A model generated the notes under the pieces. That model saw nothing but the letters and a program-made list of their open reading frames with translations, had not been told where the DNA came from and searched no databases. From Muribaculaceae bacterium (GTDB taxonomy: Bacteria > Bacteroidota > Bacteroidia > Bacteroidales > Muribaculaceae): DNA of 64,000 nt. The DNA lies in the NCBI GenBank assembly GCA_022510505.1, contig JAFLTL010000011.1:1-64000 (forward strand), given 5' to 3'. Of the stretch, positions 63,221 through 64,000 are shown in pieces (the first letter of the stretch is position 1; every line of letters begins with the position of its first letter). Position numbers and translations under genes: made by a program.

Positions 63221-64000
63221 ACAGCTCCGCACCATCTGCTCCCCGCTTCTCGGTCATCGTGCCTGTCTATAATCGCCGTGACGAAATCGAGGAGCTCCTT
63301 TCCTCCCTGGCTGCCCAAGTTGATATTCCTCGGGGCCTCTTCGAGGTAGTAATCGTTGAGGATGGCTCTACCGATCCCTGTGGCGATATTTGTGAGCGTT
63401 ACGCTGCTGAAGGATTGCCCGTGTCCTACTTCTACAAGGAAAACGAAGGACGCTCCATCGCACGAAACCATGGGATGGAGCACGCACGTGGAGAATGGTT
63501 TCTGTTTTTCGACTCCGACTGTGTCATTCCGGCGCGTTACTTCCACGACCTCGATTCCGATCCACGCCTCCCGGAGATTGACTGCTTCGGAGGACCCGAT
63601 GCCGCCCATGAATCCTTCAGCCCCGTCCAGAAGGCCATAAACTTTGCCATGACCTCCTTCCTGACCACCGGAGGCATCCGTGGCGGAAAAGTCAGTATGG
63701 AGAAATTCGTGCCACGCACCTTCAACATGGGCTTTCGCCGCGAAGTCTACGACCGCGTCGGAGGCTTCCGCGAGATGTATAGTGAGGATATCGACATGAG
63801 CACCCGAATTCGCAATGCCGGATTCACCATAGCCCTGCTTCCCGACCAGAAAGTCTACCACAAACGTCGTGTCGACTTCAAGAAATTTTTCCGGCAGGTC
63901 TACATCTTCGGCCGTTCACGCATTACCTTGAAATTCCTCTACCCGGGATCTCTCAAGGCTGTCCATGTTCTCCCTGCGCTGTTCGTCCTCGGCTTAGTTG
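63217..64000 (+). CDS. Family 2 glycosyltransferase, running off the right edge
   Basis: Partial gene of at least 261 codons with no stop before the window end. It starts MNSSAPSAPRFSVIVPVYNRRD, has IVEDGST (nucleotide-binding), the ENEGRSIARNHG segment, the metal DxD at D99-D101 in FFDSDC, and a later SEDIDMSTRIRNAG acceptor region, the GT-A arrangement. A hydrophobic segment begins near the edge (VLPALFVLGL), suggesting a membrane-linked transferase. It overlaps the nspC TGA by 4 nt, so it is coupled to it. Sugar and acceptor unknown. Confidence 0.88.
   Translation, partial: MNSSAPSAPRFSVIVPVYNRRDEIEELLSSLAAQVDIPRGLFEVVIVEDGSTDPCGDICERYAAEGLPVSYFYKENEGRSIARNHGMEHARGEWFLFFDSDCVIPARYFHDLDSDPRLPEIDCFGGPDAAHESFSPVQKAINFAMTSFLTTGGIRGGKVSMEKFVPRTFNMGFRREVYDRVGGFREMYSEDIDMSTRIRNAGFTIALLPDQKVYHKRRVDFKKFFRQVYIFGRSRITLKFLYPGSLKAVHVLPALFVLGLV

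Noticed and set aside
63199-63861. 220-residue minus-strand frame over the glycosyltransferase
   Set aside because: The plus-strand frame has the GT2 motifs and is coupled to nspC; the minus frame is a GC-rich shadow.

Overview
The window reads as a chromosome segment of a Bacteroidales bacterium; the family cannot be fixed from the sequence alone. Supporting signs are the RprX/RprY-type two-component pair, FucP-type sugar porter, Porin_10-type porin, MsrAB fusion, RibBA fusion, carboxynorspermidine decarboxylase, a DUF4250 protein, many Spase II lipoproteins, and repeated Bacteroidetes-style promoter boxes (TAnnTTTG at -7, weak Shine-Dalgarno sites). No rRNA, tRNA, CRISPR array, transposase or integrase was seen.

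Layout. 1-1590 is a small AT-rich accessory pocket: a 5'-truncated Abi-like (HEPN motif) gene leaving the left edge, an odd approx. 90-bp segment, and a TerB-like/PD-(D/E)XK nuclease-like gene without a clean ATG start. 1592-4894 holds glnS-prfC, closed by a perfect 19-bp bidirectional hairpin. 5001-7554 (minus) is tpiA-SPOR-folE-lipoprotein. 7756-12835 (minus) is gyrB-rnr-EamA exporter. 12975-17952 (plus) is a tightly overlapping rprY-rprX-murI-mtnN-tyrS string. 17953-20011 (minus) has two acyltransferase-fold proteins. 20178-24646 (plus) has a TonB-dependent receptor, cstA and a PHP phosphatase. 24660-27587 (minus) is a Ni/Co ECF transporter (cbiM-Q-O) behind a mutT-type Nudix gene. 27755-32673 (plus) carries a small membrane protein, an iron alcohol dehydrogenase, an M28 peptidase and a GH43-like enzyme. 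32708-35697 (minus) is an LptF/G permease then ribBA. 35774-38213 (plus) couples a FucP-type porter to a cytidylyltransferase-GHMP kinase fusion. 38226-39751 (minus) is a DJ-1 protein and MsrAB. Then come apbE (plus), an MsbA-like ABC exporter (minus), manA and a ROK kinase (plus).

45087-52263 is a polysaccharide locus: Wza-like exporter, Wzz-like chain-length protein and the complete dTDP-L-rhamnose set rmlA-C-D-B, with no glycosyltransferase, flippase or polymerase beside it. rlmD follows. 53677-56961 (minus) is a zero-gap porin / solute-binding lipoprotein / CYTH operon. 57049 to the right edge is rsfS-ftsH-DUF4250-uvrD-nspC-glycosyltransferase; by eye it is richer in G+C and in C-ending codons than the middle of the window.

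Most of the window is ordinary chromosomal backbone. The items most worth a second look are the cytidylyltransferase-GHMP kinase fusion next to the sugar porter (a possible salvage route from imported sugar to nucleotide sugar), the defence-like debris at the left edge, and an in-frame 16-bp/8-bp tandem repeat in the UvrD-type helicase gene. I saw nothing that can be called a new system with confidence.
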